From contig NC_053204.1 of the NCBI RefSeq assembly GCF_905163445.1, positions 6,455,501-6,519,500 of the forward strand: DNA of 64,000 nucleotides, read 5' to 3'. Shown one piece after another: positions 10,485 to 20,989 of this stretch. How positions within the stretch are numbered: position 1 is the stretch's first letter; every line of letters starts with the position of its first letter. Made by a program: the position numbers and the translations under genes. The notes below the pieces were generated by a model, which ran no database searches, was not told the DNA's origin, and saw only the letters and a program-made list of their open reading frames with translations. The DNA comes from Pararge aegeria (Eukaryota; Arthropoda; Insecta; Lepidoptera; Nymphalidae).

Positions 10485-10660
10485 AAGAGATAAAAATTAT
10501 ATCCCCCGATCATATGACGTGCACGGCTAGCATGGGCAGGAGACAATTATATCCTCGGGGAAAGGATAAAAATGTATCTTTTCCCACAGCTTTACCAACT
10601 CTCAGAGCACTTGCGCACAAGTCGAAATAATATTCAAATAATATAAGTGTAATAAGCTTA
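10485..10660 (-). repeat. GAGATAAAAATTATAT foldback-repeat family, minus copy
   Basis: GAGATAAAAATTATATCCC, GCTAGCATGGGCAGGAGAC, GGGGAAAGGATAAAAATG and CACAGCTTTACCAACTCTC are the inverse of 11470-11605. Together the two copies face each other across a LINE fragment. Confidence 0.6.
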
Positions 10661-10734
10661 GGAAATTTTTAGCTAATATGATAATTCCAAGGAATCGTAT
10701 TCCCTTCAAATAAAATTAATATTGTATAATCTCT

Positions 10735-11262
10735 AGCTCAGTCATATATCCAGTATGGTAGTTATGGCCGTACATATAACTCTTATTTGAAAGAAATATT
10801 CAAGCTGCAAAAAAGAATTTTAAAACTTATCCTTAACAATAACCACAGTGACTATTCCGAAGCTGAACTTTTTAAACAGTGTAAAGTTTTACCAATGCAG
10901 GTACAGTTGAAATATTCAATTTTAAAAGATAACTTTTTCAATAACTTATACTGGAACAAAGTACAACATCCTGTATGCGCGTTCAATAGGTATGGCGAGC
11001 GCACGAACGTTTACCTAGTTCCTCGCCTGATTAATGAACTACCCACTGGTGTACGAGACAATATTAATCCTCGTAATATTAAGAAAAAACTGAAGTCCTT
11101 CTTTTTAAGTCACTTATGATCCTTTTTGTACACAACATGGTAAACTGGCAATAATGTTCCGTAGTTAACGTACCTAGACTTAATTCTCTGTTAGCTAGTA
11201 GTTTTCTGATGCTAGCTATAAGTATTATTTTTTTTGTAAACTTTATGTTAATAAATAAATAA
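10735..11262 (+). mobile_element. CR1/Jockey-group LINE, RT C-terminal fragment and 3' UTR
   Basis: An uninterrupted 110-codon frame (10787-11119) reads IFKLQKRILKLILNN, then LFKQCKVLPMQVQLKYS, then RLINELPTGVRDN and KKKLKSFFLSHL. This is the usual order after the RT domain in CR1/Jockey-type LINEs (LQKRIL, ILP, R..N.LP, FK..LK..L). A 140-nt 3' UTR ends in an AATAAATAA tail. The RT core itself is missing, as expected of a 5'-truncated insert. It lies between opposite copies of a foldback repeat. Confidence 0.7.
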
Positions 11263-11263
11263 A

Positions 11264-11462
11264 ATAAACGGAGGTAAACTTCTCCTATTCCATATTCCCA
11301 TGCTTTAGCATGGTAGACACGTTAGTTATAACCCTTGTTAGGGGGATATAATCGTGGGATATAATTTTTATCTCCTGCCCGTGCTAGCCCTGCTGACCTG
11401 GGATATAATTAACGTGCTAAAGCAAGGGGATATGGAGTAGGAGAGGTGTACCCCCGTTTATT
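11264..11462. repeat. foldback repeat with long inverted arms
   Basis: The left arm 11264-11329 (AATAAACGGAGGTAAAC, CCCATGCTTTAGCATGG, CACGTTAGTTATA) is matched in reverse by the right arm 11405-11462 (ATAATTAACGTGCTAAAGC, GGAGTAGGAGAGG, CCCCCGTTTAT). The arms differ by some substitutions and a small gap, with about 75 nt between them. A foldback MITE is likely; no clear target duplication was found. Confidence 0.7.
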
Positions 11463-11605
11463 ATTACACATTTATTATTCCGATATTATTTCAACTTCTA
11501 CGCCGATGAGTGAATTCTGAGAGTTGATAAAGCTGTGGGATAAGATAAATTTTTATCCTTTCCCCGGGGAGATAGTTGTCTCTTGCCCGCTAGCCGCACT
11601 AGGGT
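11463..11605 (+). repeat. GAGATAAAAATTATAT family, outer segment
   Basis: GATATTATTTCAACTTCTAC, GAGAGTTGATAAAGCTGTGG and TTTCCCCGGGGAGATAGTTG repeat the order at 5470-5530 and, inverted, at 10490-10640. Confidence 0.6.
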
Positions 11606-11895
11606 GTCGGACTGCATTTTCAAAGTAGGACTTTGATAACTCTTCATTAACTGAGCTGTGGTGCTAAGATCGAGGTCTCCGTGGAGATCTACGTTGCGCA
11701 CGAACCTTGAGTACCCGCGAGGCATTAACTTACTTCGTTGGAGTTGAAGGCTTCTGTAAGAGCTGTGAGGTCGAGCCGACCATTCATCTTTGGAAGTTGT
11801 ATATATGGTCTTGATTTGTGAAAACTTCGCTAGCGCGATACAGGATCGTTGTAGCGCCATCTAGTTAGCAAATGTGGAGACCGCCACCGTATTAC
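11606..11895 (-). other. GC-richer block with unassigned open frames
   Basis: The block is GC-richer than its surroundings and open on the minus strand from ATGGCGCTACAACG to the repeat edge. In one frame it reads DEWSARPHSSYRSLQLQR, in another KMNGRLDLTALTEAFNSNE, immediately followed by GTAAGT near 11731-11726, a donor-like string. I recognise neither peptide. It could be a host exon or the coding remnant of a mobile element; its position against repeat DNA makes the second likelier. Confidence 0.3.
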
Positions 11896-12204
11896 GGGTG
11901 GCAAGTGACAACCCTAACGTACTAATGTAATGTGCAAATGTAATTAAAATATAATGGAAGCCGCAATGCGTTTTGCTGAGCCAACATATATTCCAAGGAA
12001 CTGCAGTGCATTTTCATACGGTTAGCGCAAGGCAATGATATTACATATTAAAAGTAAGGTCTACAATTTTGCGGTTATAATACTTTTAATTTCTGACATA
12101 TGGAGTTTACATTCCAGAAACTCAATGCCTTTATCAGAATTTGCTCTAAGAATTCAGAGTTGATTGGCTATAGAGTCTGATAAAAATCAGCGTAACCGAC
12201 ATTA
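11896..12204. other. unannotated spacer
   Basis: No feature recognised. Confidence 0.3.
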
Positions 12205-12364
12205 CAGGGAATGAAAAAAAATTGTGACGGCAGCCATCTTGGACCGATTTTTATTAAAAATAACTAAAAACACTCCCGACTTATTCATCTTTCAAACAAA
12301 AAAAAACTAAATGCCACGGACATGCACATACACACACACTCACACCCACACACACATATACACA

Positions 12365-12411
<47 letters not shown>

Positions 12412-12430
12412 GCACACACACAGATGTGTC
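12205..12430 (-). repeat. AAGATGGCCGCC family copy with (CA)n tract
   Basis: On the minus strand a (TG)n tract (plus-strand CA from about 12328 to 12422) precedes GTGGCATTTAG, a T-run, GAATAAGTCGGGAGTG and GGTCCAAGATGGCTGCC. The same microsatellite-plus-body order is repeated at 44040-44400. Confidence 0.7.
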
Positions 12431-12789
12431 AAACTTACTACAAATCGTCGTTCTTGCGCCGAGGGCTAAAAACAACTGCAAGTCTTATTCAGTTTTGAAA
12501 TAAATAGATTACTTATATACATGCATACATATGTGAATGAAAATTTAAAAAACCCGCGTTAATTTCATGTGCATATTGTATGTATGAAATAAAAGGCACA
12601 CACATAAACTCTCACACACAAAAGGCATGTCAAACTTATAACACCTCGGCGTTTTTGCGGGGTTTAAACAAATATTGTCAAAATATTTGTATCACACTTA
12701 GAATTTTTTAAACATGTAAAATTCACATTTCCTTCGAGATACAACGTGGCCTGAAACATAAATTCACGGCACAATCCTGGCAACTATAA
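12431..12789. other. unannotated spacer
   Basis: Short CA steps occur near 12596-12620; otherwise nothing recognised. Confidence 0.3.
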
Positions 12790-12806
12790 AGTTCATTTTC
12801 ATTGTG

Positions 12807-13755
12807 GAACGTGATTTATATTCTACGTTTTACATAAAACAATGTTGTAATGTAGAACAGCTTGCGGTTAGAGCTTGACAACTTTCATGGAGTTTGCCGT
12901 GTGCTGTTCACGGTAAACTAGTGACAGCAAATGCGGGTATTCTCGCTAAGACAAAGGTCAGGCTAGGTTCAGAGATTGGCCTGAGTAACCTTGGTGCCTC
13001 AATCTACACGTTCTATTTGGACACAATTCTAAACTCCGCAACAATTACTATTAACTTTAAAATGCTGTTATCTTTGTGGACAGTGATTTATGTTCTATGT
13101 TTTATTTATAATAATGTAGTACTGTAGACCAGCTTGCGATTTGCGGACTATCATCGAGTTTGCCGTGTGCTCTTCACGGTAAACTAGCGACATGCGGGTA
13201 TTCTCGCTAAGACAACGGTCAGGCTAGCTTCTGGGATTGGCCTGACTAACCTTGCCTACCTTTTTATACAGTTGCTTGAGTTTGTGTCTCAATCTACACG
13301 TGCTATTTGGACACACAATTCATGACTCCGCAACAATTACTACAAACTATAAAGTGCTCTTATCGTTGCGGACAGTGATTTATGTTCTATGTTTTACATA
13401 TAATAATGTTGTACTGTAGACCAGTTTGCGGACTTTCATAGATTTTGCCGTGCCGCGGCTATTCTCGGTAAAATAAAATCCAGACTAGGTTCAGGAACTA
13501 GTTTGAAGAACCTTGTCTAACTTTTAATACAGTTGCTTGAATATTGAATAGAAGCAGGCGTTACTTTGCGGAAATCCATGATATATTATCAAAATTAAGC
13601 TTAATTTGCTATACTCCGCGAAAAGCAGGATTTTTGATAATACAGTTGCTTTAGTTTGGTGCCTTGATCTACACGTATTATTTGGACTTCGATATACAAT
13701 TCATAACTCCGAAAAAAAATGTGGAACGTGATTTATATTCTGCGTAATTTGGTAT
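12807..13755. repeat. local tandem array, three units of about 270-290 bp plus a partial fourth
   Basis: Units start at GTGATTTATATTCTACG (about 12807), GTGATTTATGTTCTATG (about 13081 and 13373) and GTGATTTATATTCTGCG (about 13726). Each carries CAGCTTGCG or CAGTTTGCG, GTTTGCCGTG, GTATTCTCGCTAAGAC or similar, and CAATCTACACG. Divergence between units is moderate, so the array is old. The third unit is split by a 90-bp mobile fragment. Confidence 0.8.
13548..13640 (+). repeat. GCTTAATTTGCTATACTCC fragment inserted in the array
   Basis: GAAATCCATGATATATTATC and TTAATTTGCTATACTCCGCG match 55370-55460 almost base for base, and part of it recurs at 48515-48575. It lies inside the third unit of the surrounding array and accounts for that unit's extra length. 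Confidence 0.7.
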
Positions 13756-13759
13756 TTTT

Positions 13760-14543
13760 TTTAAACAAAACTCACTTACGCACTTCTAAATCATGTAACA
13801 TATCCATGAAGAACTCTCTAAACTTCCAAAGCTTCCCATCAGACCAGGGCATACAAAATTCTGAAAGTATAAACTCCTAAATTCGCCCCACTGGTCAATA
13901 TCAGCCGGGACCTCCTATAAGACTAGAGTACAGTACTAACCGTCAGGGACAACAAAAACTCAAATTAATTTTTCTCTCCCTACTTTAAAACCGTTTTAAA
14001 TTACATTAGAGCTTTTCAGGTAACATATATTTCCTAGTCATTATATCGTACTTTATTCTAATTACAAGGCCCGCGCATACTGGCGTATTACCTCGTGTAA
14101 AATATAATATTAAATGCAGTAAACTGCAAAGTTAATAGCTAATGTACCGTATGTACAAGGATGTACTTTTACTTTATAGATTGCGTTTGCAAGTATTTTT
14201 TTAATAGAGGTTATTTTTTTAAGAAATAAAGATATTCAATTACCGTATCAAAAATTTAAGAATACATTGAAAAAGTGGGTATTGAGCAATGTATTTTATT
14301 CAATTGATAAATTTCTGCAATTTAAGCCTCTGAAGTAGATTGTTAATATAATTATTGTATATCCAAATATTGTATTTTAGGGTTGCCTGACCGAATATAT
14401 TGCGATTTTTTATTTTGTTAAGAACATTTTATCACATATTCATACAAATAAATACATTTCATTTCATTTTAAGTTATTTTATACAGATATTGCCCCACTC
14501 CACCAAATTTAGACCTATTTTAGTTACTATTTATTTCATTATT
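13760..14543. other. unannotated AT-rich stretch
   Basis: No gene or repeat supported. Confidence 0.35.
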
Positions 14544-15140
14544 AGTAGCATGAAACCTGAAATTGAGCTCGTTCGGGCAGGTACTACGGCTATATTGCTG
14601 CAACAATTGCAGCAATAAACATAATATTGTTGCAATTCTGTGTTCTGGTCTGAAAGGCATGCTTTTTTGATGTAATTAGGGGAACATGCACAGAAAAAAA
14701 ACGCATTTAGCATTTCACGGTAAAACAATAAGTATTCCTCGCAATATCTCTGTTTCCTCTCTCTTCTGGGAGGTGAGGCTTGTGACCAACAGATAAAAAA
14801 ACGTATAGTGACTGTTCTTGGTCTGTATAAGGCTTTAACGTAACACAACATTCCTTAACAAACGTTAAAGTATAAATATAGTTTCTATATCAGCAGCTCT
14901 ACCCCATAAAAACGATCCTATACGACATTACCCTATGAAGTTATGCAAAATAAACAAGCCTAGCAGTTTCAACATATGTTAACCCTCAATTTTTTCTGAC
15001 AGCATAAGCAGCTGAGCTGAGCAGACCCTAGTGTCTACCCCCCACACAATCCAAGGGAACTCCTAGAATTTACATATGGGATCATAATCGACACTGAAGT
15101 TAAATAAAAGATGAATTCTAACTTTAATAATGAAATAAAT
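14544..15140. repeat. tandem duplication, copy 1 (about 597 bp)
   Basis: The unit starts AGTAGCATGAAACCTGA and holds CTCGTTCGGGCAGGTACTAC, a GTGTTCTGGTCTGAAAGG segment, GCAATATCTCTG, then a decayed antisense LINE piece (ATCAGCAGCTCTACCCCATA, CCTAGCAGTTTCAACAT) that corresponds to the SYGILLWG...AAD part of LINE-X/Y. Confidence 0.85.
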
Positions 15141-15745
15141 AGTAGCATAAAACCTGAGATTGAACTCGTTCGGGCAGGTACTACGGCTATGTTATGTATG
15201 ACAATGCTATGTTTATTGCTGCAATTGTTGCAGCAATAAACATAGCATTATTGAAATTCTGTGTTCCGGTCTGAAAGGCGTGCTTGCTCATGTAATTAGA
15301 GGCACATGTACGATTCAGTATTCCTCGCAATATCTCTGTCTCCTCTCTCTTCTGTGAGGTGAGGCTTGTGGATAAAAAAGTGTTAAGTCACTGTTCTAAG
15401 GCTGTATAAGGCTATAACGTAACATAACACTCCTTAACAAACGCAGTACCAACATTATCCCGTGAATATATCGGTCGCACGGCTCTTTTAGTATAAATAT
15501 AGTTTCTAAATCAGCAGCTGTACCCCATAAAACGATCCTATACGATATTACCCTATGAAGGTGTGCAAAATAAACAAGCCTAGCAGTTTCAACATCTGTT
15601 AACTCTCTCTCTTTCTGACAACATAAGCAGCTGAGCAGAGCCGCTAGTGTCTACCCCCACTATGGCTTACAATCCAAGGGAAATCCTAGAAATTTTACAT
15701 ATGCGATCATAATCGACACTGTAGTTAAATAAAAAATGAATTCTA
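15141..15745. repeat. tandem duplication, copy 2 (about 605 bp)
   Basis: It starts AGTAGCATAAAACCTGA directly after copy 1 and repeats its order, with many substitutions and small indels. It carries a 22-bp perfect hairpin (15203-15249) not intact in copy 1. The divergence shows an old event, unlike the 22.8 kb duplication. Confidence 0.85.
15203..15249. repeat. perfect hairpin, 22-bp arms, 3-nt loop
   Basis: AATGCTATGTTTATTGCTGC continues for two more bases, then a TTG loop and the exact inverse. Copy 1 has only a shorter ATTGCTGC palindrome at this place. Confidence 0.85.
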
Positions 15746-15749
15746 AAGT

Positions 15750-16110
15750 AATTCTCAATTCAACAAGAAATACTATGAGCTGGAACCGCAAACAAAATAA
15801 GTGTGTACTCAGAGCTGCTTATTACTTGCTTGAGAATACTTAAAAATATAAAAGCGCCTTATATGTGCTGGAATCTTGAAAGTTGTTCAAAGTTTTTCAA
15901 AGTTTTTTTATTCATGGATCAAATTTTCTTTGCCCTAGTTTTAGTTTGAACGAGCGTAGCTTCTACATATGTTTAGGATATAGGTCCATTATATTCTCAA
16001 ACATATAAATTACCTACTCAAAGTTCCTTTAAAATCTGTGTGAGTATTCTTAAATAAATCTAGGCACTGTATTGAAATCGTGGAAATACCTACTGCTTTT
16101 TTTTTGAACC
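15750..16110. other. unannotated spacer
   Basis: No feature recognised. Confidence 0.3.
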
Positions 16111-16117
16111 AATTCCT

Positions 16118-16225
16118 CATCATATTGACGTATTACCGGCCCACTACAGAGCACGTGTCTCCTCCCACACTGAGAAGGGGTTAAGGCCGTAGTCCATCAC
16201 GCTGGCCCAGTGCGGATTAGCTTAA
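16118..16225 (-). mobile_element. SINE-B 3' fragment
   Basis: GTATTACCGGCCCACTACAG, GAGAAGGGGTTAAGGCCGT and GGCCCAGTGCGGATT are the inverse of the SINE-B 3' half. Confidence 0.75.
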
Positions 16226-16446
16226 CAGGTTATTACCACTGAATTTTTATATGTATACGTTATAATTTTGCTTTATTGTATTTCCAATTTAATGTACTCA
16301 AAACTGTTAAAGAATGAATGATGGGAATGGTGTGTTGGAAACTTGATAGTTTTTTATTGATGGGTCAAGTTCGACTTACCCTATTTAGTAAGTAACAGAT
16401 ATATTATGTATTTATAGGGTTGATTATTGTTGTATTATTACAGCGT

Positions 16447-16728
16447 GGTAACAATACAAAAGATGAATTTCTTTATGTCAAAGTTGCTTGGAAGCATCCG
16501 GCTCCGCTTTCATCTCTCACAAGATAGAAAAATTAATGTTAAAATGTAAAATGTAAATTGTTCATATTGGAAAAGAGCAACTGCTGAGTTTCTTGCCGGC
16601 TACTTCTCGGTAGAATCTGCCTTCCGAACCGGTGGTAGAGTCACTACAAATAGACAGACTTGACGGTTCAAAAGTGCTTATATTAGGCTTACTTGAAATA
16701 AATGAATTTTGTTTAAATGAATTATGTT
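16447..16728 (+). mobile_element. LINE-X 3' end
   Basis: It opens with the last ORF codons (VAWKHPAPLSSLTR, stop), then the 3' UTR (GAAAAGAGCAACTGCTGAG, CTTCCGAACCGGTGGTAG, CAAAAGTGCTTATATTAGG) and a TGAATTT tail. It is heavily 5'-truncated. Confidence 0.85.
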
Positions 16729-16974
16729 TTTTTTTTATAAATATACACTTATGCCAGTTTTCACGACTAACAAGGCAATCCCTAAATAAGTTACGCCTAA
16801 TCTAAGGAGATTCCTAAGCATACATCAACCTTTTACCAATATTTGTCACCTAAGAGTTGGTGAAACATATTAAGTTGGTTGTTCTATAGGCATCGCCTAA
16901 AGCGATAATTCAAATTGAAATTGTAAAATTCTTTGTTCATGTAGACCTATCATAGGCACTTATGGGGCCTTCAT

Positions 16975-17180
16975 ACATATAAGTTTACATAATTCTAAGG
17001 GGATGGTGATAACTTCGTTCGCCAACTTAAACCGAAAGCTACGAGGGTTCCAAATGCGCCCTGGTCTAAGAAGAGCCCACAACAAACTTATTTGTTTTGT
17101 TATCACCATCTCACAGCAAATTATTATTAAGCTATGAAGTTAGAGCAATTCACACTCATGCTTTTTTGGTTCTTATGCCG
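16975..17180 (-). mobile_element. LINE-Y 3'-UTR fragment
   Basis: GATGGTGATAACTTCG, AGCTACGAGGGTTCC, CCCTGGTCTAAGAAG and ACAACAAACTTA are inverse to the LINE-Y 3' UTR at 42170-42300. Confidence 0.75.
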
Positions 17181-17246
17181 AGATTCTAAAGGGATTTAAT
17201 TTTATTCAAAGCAGTAGCTAAAATAAAATAATTAATTTAGTTTCAT

Positions 17247-17565
17247 TTTAAATTGAATACTTACCTAAAACAAACAACTACTTTTACTTACTCGTAAAAG
17301 ACTCCCGCGGAGAATAAATAACTAATGTTGCATTTTTAATTTAGTAGTAAAAGAAAAATAAAATAAACTACTGTATTAACTCCGCAAACATTCCCCCCGG
17401 TATGTAGTTAACGCGGTAGTTTCAAATTGAATACTTACTTAAAACAAAAATAAAACATACAATTAGTTCTAGAATAAATAACTAATGCTGCATTTTTTAT
17501 TTAGTAGTAAAAGAAAAATAAAATAAACTACTGAATTAACTCCGCAGACATTCCCCCTAGGTCGT
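17247..17565. repeat. tandem duplication of about 170 bp
   Basis: AAATTGAATACTTAC starts both halves (17249 and 17422). Each has GAATAAATAACTAATG, TTTAGTAGTAAAAG and TAACTCCGC..ACATTCCCCC. The second copy has a shorter middle. Confidence 0.8.
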
Positions 17566-17569
17566 AAAC

Positions 17570-17784
17570 TTTATACAAGGCAAGCCGCAAACAAAACAAT
17601 TACCCGCTTAAAACTGCTCATTAGTCTTTATTTGAGAACACGTCAGACTAAGGATATAAAGGAGACTTCAATTCCGTTTCGCTATACGTACCCGTAATGT
17701 TAGTGAGGACTAGCGGAACCGCGCGAATTCGTTCGCGTATGAGTCGATCGAGAAGCTAGAATAGACGTGATGCTAACATCATAA
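17570..17784. other. unannotated spacer
   Basis: Nothing recognised. Confidence 0.3.
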
Positions 17785-18505
17785 TCAGATATGTACCTAC
17801 TATTATTAACGGTTAGAAAATTATATTTACTTTCATCATTACTAAGAGTACATAAAAATTTACCTTACAATACTGGCAAACTTAAAACGAGGAGAAGAAA
17901 TATGGTTTTACATTCAATTCCAAGTAGGACTAAATTTGCTTCCCAACAATTTACCAGGAAATCGACTTATCTCTTCAACATAATTAACAGTAAGTTAAAT
18001 ATTTATCCATTAGCACTTCATAATTGCAAAAAAGTGCTTACTGAGTGGTTGCATAAATTGAACTATTATGAAACGGAGGATTTGATGCAACAAATGTACG
18101 TATGAATTTTGCATCCCATACTTTGTCATGAAAAGACACACAAGCACACGTTTATAACTTATACATCCATTCGTTTACACATACACTCACTTACACACAT
18201 ACGCACACAAACACACGCACACGACCACATACGCACACACACACACACACACACTAACGCACCTCAAGTAGACACACATGTTGTAATTATCTTTGGTTTA
18301 CCTTTATAACTTTAAATTATACTTAATTTTGATTTATATAACTTTGATCTACTTATTTATTTCAATTTGTATATGATGTTATGGAAGAGCGGGGCCGCCT
18401 GCCACAAGTGCTAGTAGTAATACTAGTAACTTACTAGGATGACCCCAATTTCAATGTATTATTTTGCTGTACGAAACGAAATAAATTTTTTTTTTTTTTT
18501 TTTTA
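17785..18505 (+). mobile_element. LINE C-terminal fragment with CA-rich 3' UTR
   Basis: A 104-codon frame (17791-18105) reads KLKTRRRNMVLHSIPSRTKF, then TYLFNIINSKLNIYPLALHN and LTEWLHKLNYYETEDLMQQ. The pattern R...H..P...T...FT..S...FN.ING.......FK..L..WL...YY..E is that of the region after the RT domain in CR1/Jockey-type LINEs. The 3' UTR holds a CA-rich tract (18180-18275) and ends at GAAACGAAATAAA followed by a run of about 20 T, an unusual end. Confidence 0.6.
18180..18275. repeat. CA-rich microsatellite
   Basis: Interrupted CA repeats in the 3' UTR of the LINE fragment. Confidence 0.85.
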
Positions 18506-18509
18506 TTAT

Positions 18510-19055
18510 TATTTTACGTGGTATAAGTGATATATATAAGTTAGTAAGTTGTCATTATTTTAGTTGATACATAGATACATACATCCATACATCCACGTAT
18601 CATACATCCAAGCCGCGCCAAGTAAACTTGTCGCACTCAAATAACAGTTTCATTTACGAAAAAACTCACGCGTCATTTTAAAATGGGCAAACAGCTCTTT
18701 TTCAACCGCAACAGCGAGTACTAAGATGCTACTTATCCCGCATGAGTAATATAAATGTAAACTAAAAGACGAAGTTATAAGGAACCACTGCCTTATAACT
18801 TCGTACGCTTATAAGTCAACCTTAAAATATAGCCATATGCTGTCCTGGATTGTTTTTTTTGAAATTTCAATACATTACACATTACACACATACATTTTTA
18901 TCGAAACTTTAACCGTTTACTCAGCGCATGCAGCGGAAGCTCTCAAAAGAGAAAAAATCATATATAAACATTGCTCATTAGTGCTATGCTCCTATTTGTC
19001 TTAGTTTGATAATAAATAGCTTAAAGCCTTCTACGATAAATGGGTTATCGAACAC
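18510..19055. other. AT-rich spacer with one hairpin
   Basis: A perfect 14-bp hairpin (ACGAAGTTATAAGG and its inverse, 8-nt loop) lies at 18769-18804. Nothing else was recognised. Confidence 0.5.
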
Positions 19056-19059
19056 TGAA

Positions 19060-19245
19060 ATAATGAATGAATGAATGAATGAATACACTTTTATTGTACA
19101 CCACATAAACATAACAAATTAACAGTAAAAATTTAACAAAAGGTATACAATTTGGCGGCCTTATCGCTACATAGCGATCTCTTCCAGGCAACCAAAGGCG
19201 CTTAAAACAGCTCAAGAAGAGAGGTAGGTGGTGCATTTAACTGTA
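19060..19245 (-). mobile_element. GCGATAAGGCCGCC retroposon 3' end
   Basis: On the minus strand CCTGGAAGAGATCGCTATG, GCGATAAGGCCGCCAAATTG and GTACAATAAAAGTG lead to an (ATTC)n tail. Copies at 31245-31345, 33733-33860 and 47771-47960 have the same order and tail, so this is the 3' end of one retroposon family. Confidence 0.75.
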
Positions 19246-19249
19246 CTGT

Positions 19250-20710
19250 GTTGCAAATAAACATGCATAAACCTATATATACAAATATAATATGTACATA
19301 TAACAAACTTACAATAAAATATATAGATAGTGATAATAATTAATATATACCTATATAATTAATATCAATAATAAATAAATATATACAATAATAATAATAA
19401 TTTTACAAATCGGACCAGAAGTTCCTGAGATAACCGCGTTCAAGTAAACAAACAAAAAAAAGTCTTCAGATTTATACATGAGTATAAGACTAATAATCGC
19501 TCTATTAAATACTACCCCTAAAATATTATCTCTCTTTTAAAAGCAACATCATTAGGATGTGCCTAATTGGATAAAAGTAAAAACAGCCTTTGATTAAAAT
19601 TGAAAGTCATCGAAATTCCATTAACGGAAGCGTGTCTCATTAATATAATAGCATTTCCCCCCTTTTTATTCCATTTCGCTTTGTAATTAAGTTTCTAATG
19701 AAAGCGGACTACATTTATAATTCGTAAGATGGTATTTTTTCGGTTTTTTGTTAATATCAGCTATTTAGAATTGTTAGGCGCTACTTGGGCGAGAAAGCTT
19801 TTTTCGAAGTGAGAACTGCGTGGAGCGATTTTCGGAAAAACTTATGGGTGCCCGTCACCGATGACCTCGACATGCCCGTGACGTAAAACGCCAGACTAGC
19901 GACGCGTAGTAATACAATACTCGACAGTATTTTAATCTTGCTTGACTTCTTGTATTTCGCGACACCCACTTTCTGACAAATAGTAAATGAAGTTATGTTG
20001 GCTGACCACTTTAAAAGTTTATTTTGTGTATAGTGTGAATTGTTTCAATTTTGATAGAAATTTAAAAAAAAAAAAAAATTCTAAAAATAGTGAGAACGCA
20101 CTTGTTCATATTAATTTTGCAAAAGATTATTCGTTTGTTCTGTTTCTTTGTTTTTTCGTTTATTTATTAATTTGCCCCGCTTTTACACCCTAACCAAGCA
20201 ATCAATAGTGTAGATTTTTGACATAGAGTTAGTGTCAGAGGACGAAGAGTAACGGAGATGAATTCTGGTAGGTACTGGCAAACCGTTTCCCCCGAATAAC
20301 ACAACCCGTTTTATGCGACTTTAGGGGGGTTTATTGGGGGTAAGTGACAGCTGTCACACCACGTAATCAAACGAGCAAATTATTATTTAAAAATACAGTT
20401 TTCTAGTAAATAAATTAATAATAAACAACAAGAAACATAAAACATTTGGCTGCATTATTACGAAAGTAACTTATTGTACATACATTAACTTCTGTTCTTA
20501 CATAAATCCCACTGTGGTTTGACATTTCTAACTAATGGGACTATACATTCCGGATTTCTGAGAGCATATCAAAGCAATATCGACCTTACTTAATTGAGTT
20601 TAAGACTACTCTTGTCGGTTATTCATATGAAAACTATTACGAAGGAAAGTTGAAGTGGATTTATCTCGAAAACTATAAAGTGTACGTCAGTGAGTTACAA
20701 AGTTATACTC
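19250..20710. other. long unannotated stretch
   Basis: AT-rich with poly-A interruptions. A CpG-richer patch at 19790-19980 has open frames on the minus strand with no family likeness. No gene called. Confidence 0.35.
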
Positions 20711-20714
20711 GTAT

Positions 20715-20755
20715 ATTTGAACTAGTGGTTCCCGCGACTTCGTTCTGTTATAACT
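20715..20755 (-). mobile_element. Helitron-like 3' end
   Basis: On the minus strand GAAGTCGCGGGAACCACTAG is followed by T, matching the common ACGAAGTCGCGGG...CTAG terminus. The remainder is not traceable. Confidence 0.4.
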
Positions 20756-20814
20756 TATGATAGTGAAATTATTCCTGTACAAACTTTTCATCCACTGTTA
20801 TTGGGTATGTGTAA

Positions 20815-20985
20815 CCATCTGCAGTCAATTAACGTCCCATTGCTGGGCACAGGCCATCAGCATAGACCCACCACACTGTTCCGATGCGGGTCGGTGGGCT
20901 TTAACGCCTTTTGCCTCAAGTTAGCAATAATGACCGGGACCGACGGCATAATGTGTTCTCCGAGGCACGGAGACACCACCAATTT
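20815..20985 (+). repeat. interspersed repeat, GTCCCATTGCTGGGCACAGG family
   Basis: CTGCAGTCAATTAACGTCCC, GCTGGGCACAGGCCATCAG, GCGGGTCGGTGGGCTTTAAC and CCGACGGCATAATGTGTTC follow an order I know from other lepidopteran intergenic DNA. Only this copy is in the window. Confidence 0.5.
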
Positions 20986-20989
20986 ACAA

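Noticed and set aside
12281..12481. open frame with Val/Cys repeats
   Set aside because: It is a translation of the CA/TG microsatellite.
18109..18309. His/Thr-rich open frame
   Set aside because: It is a translation of the CA-rich tract in a LINE 3' UTR.
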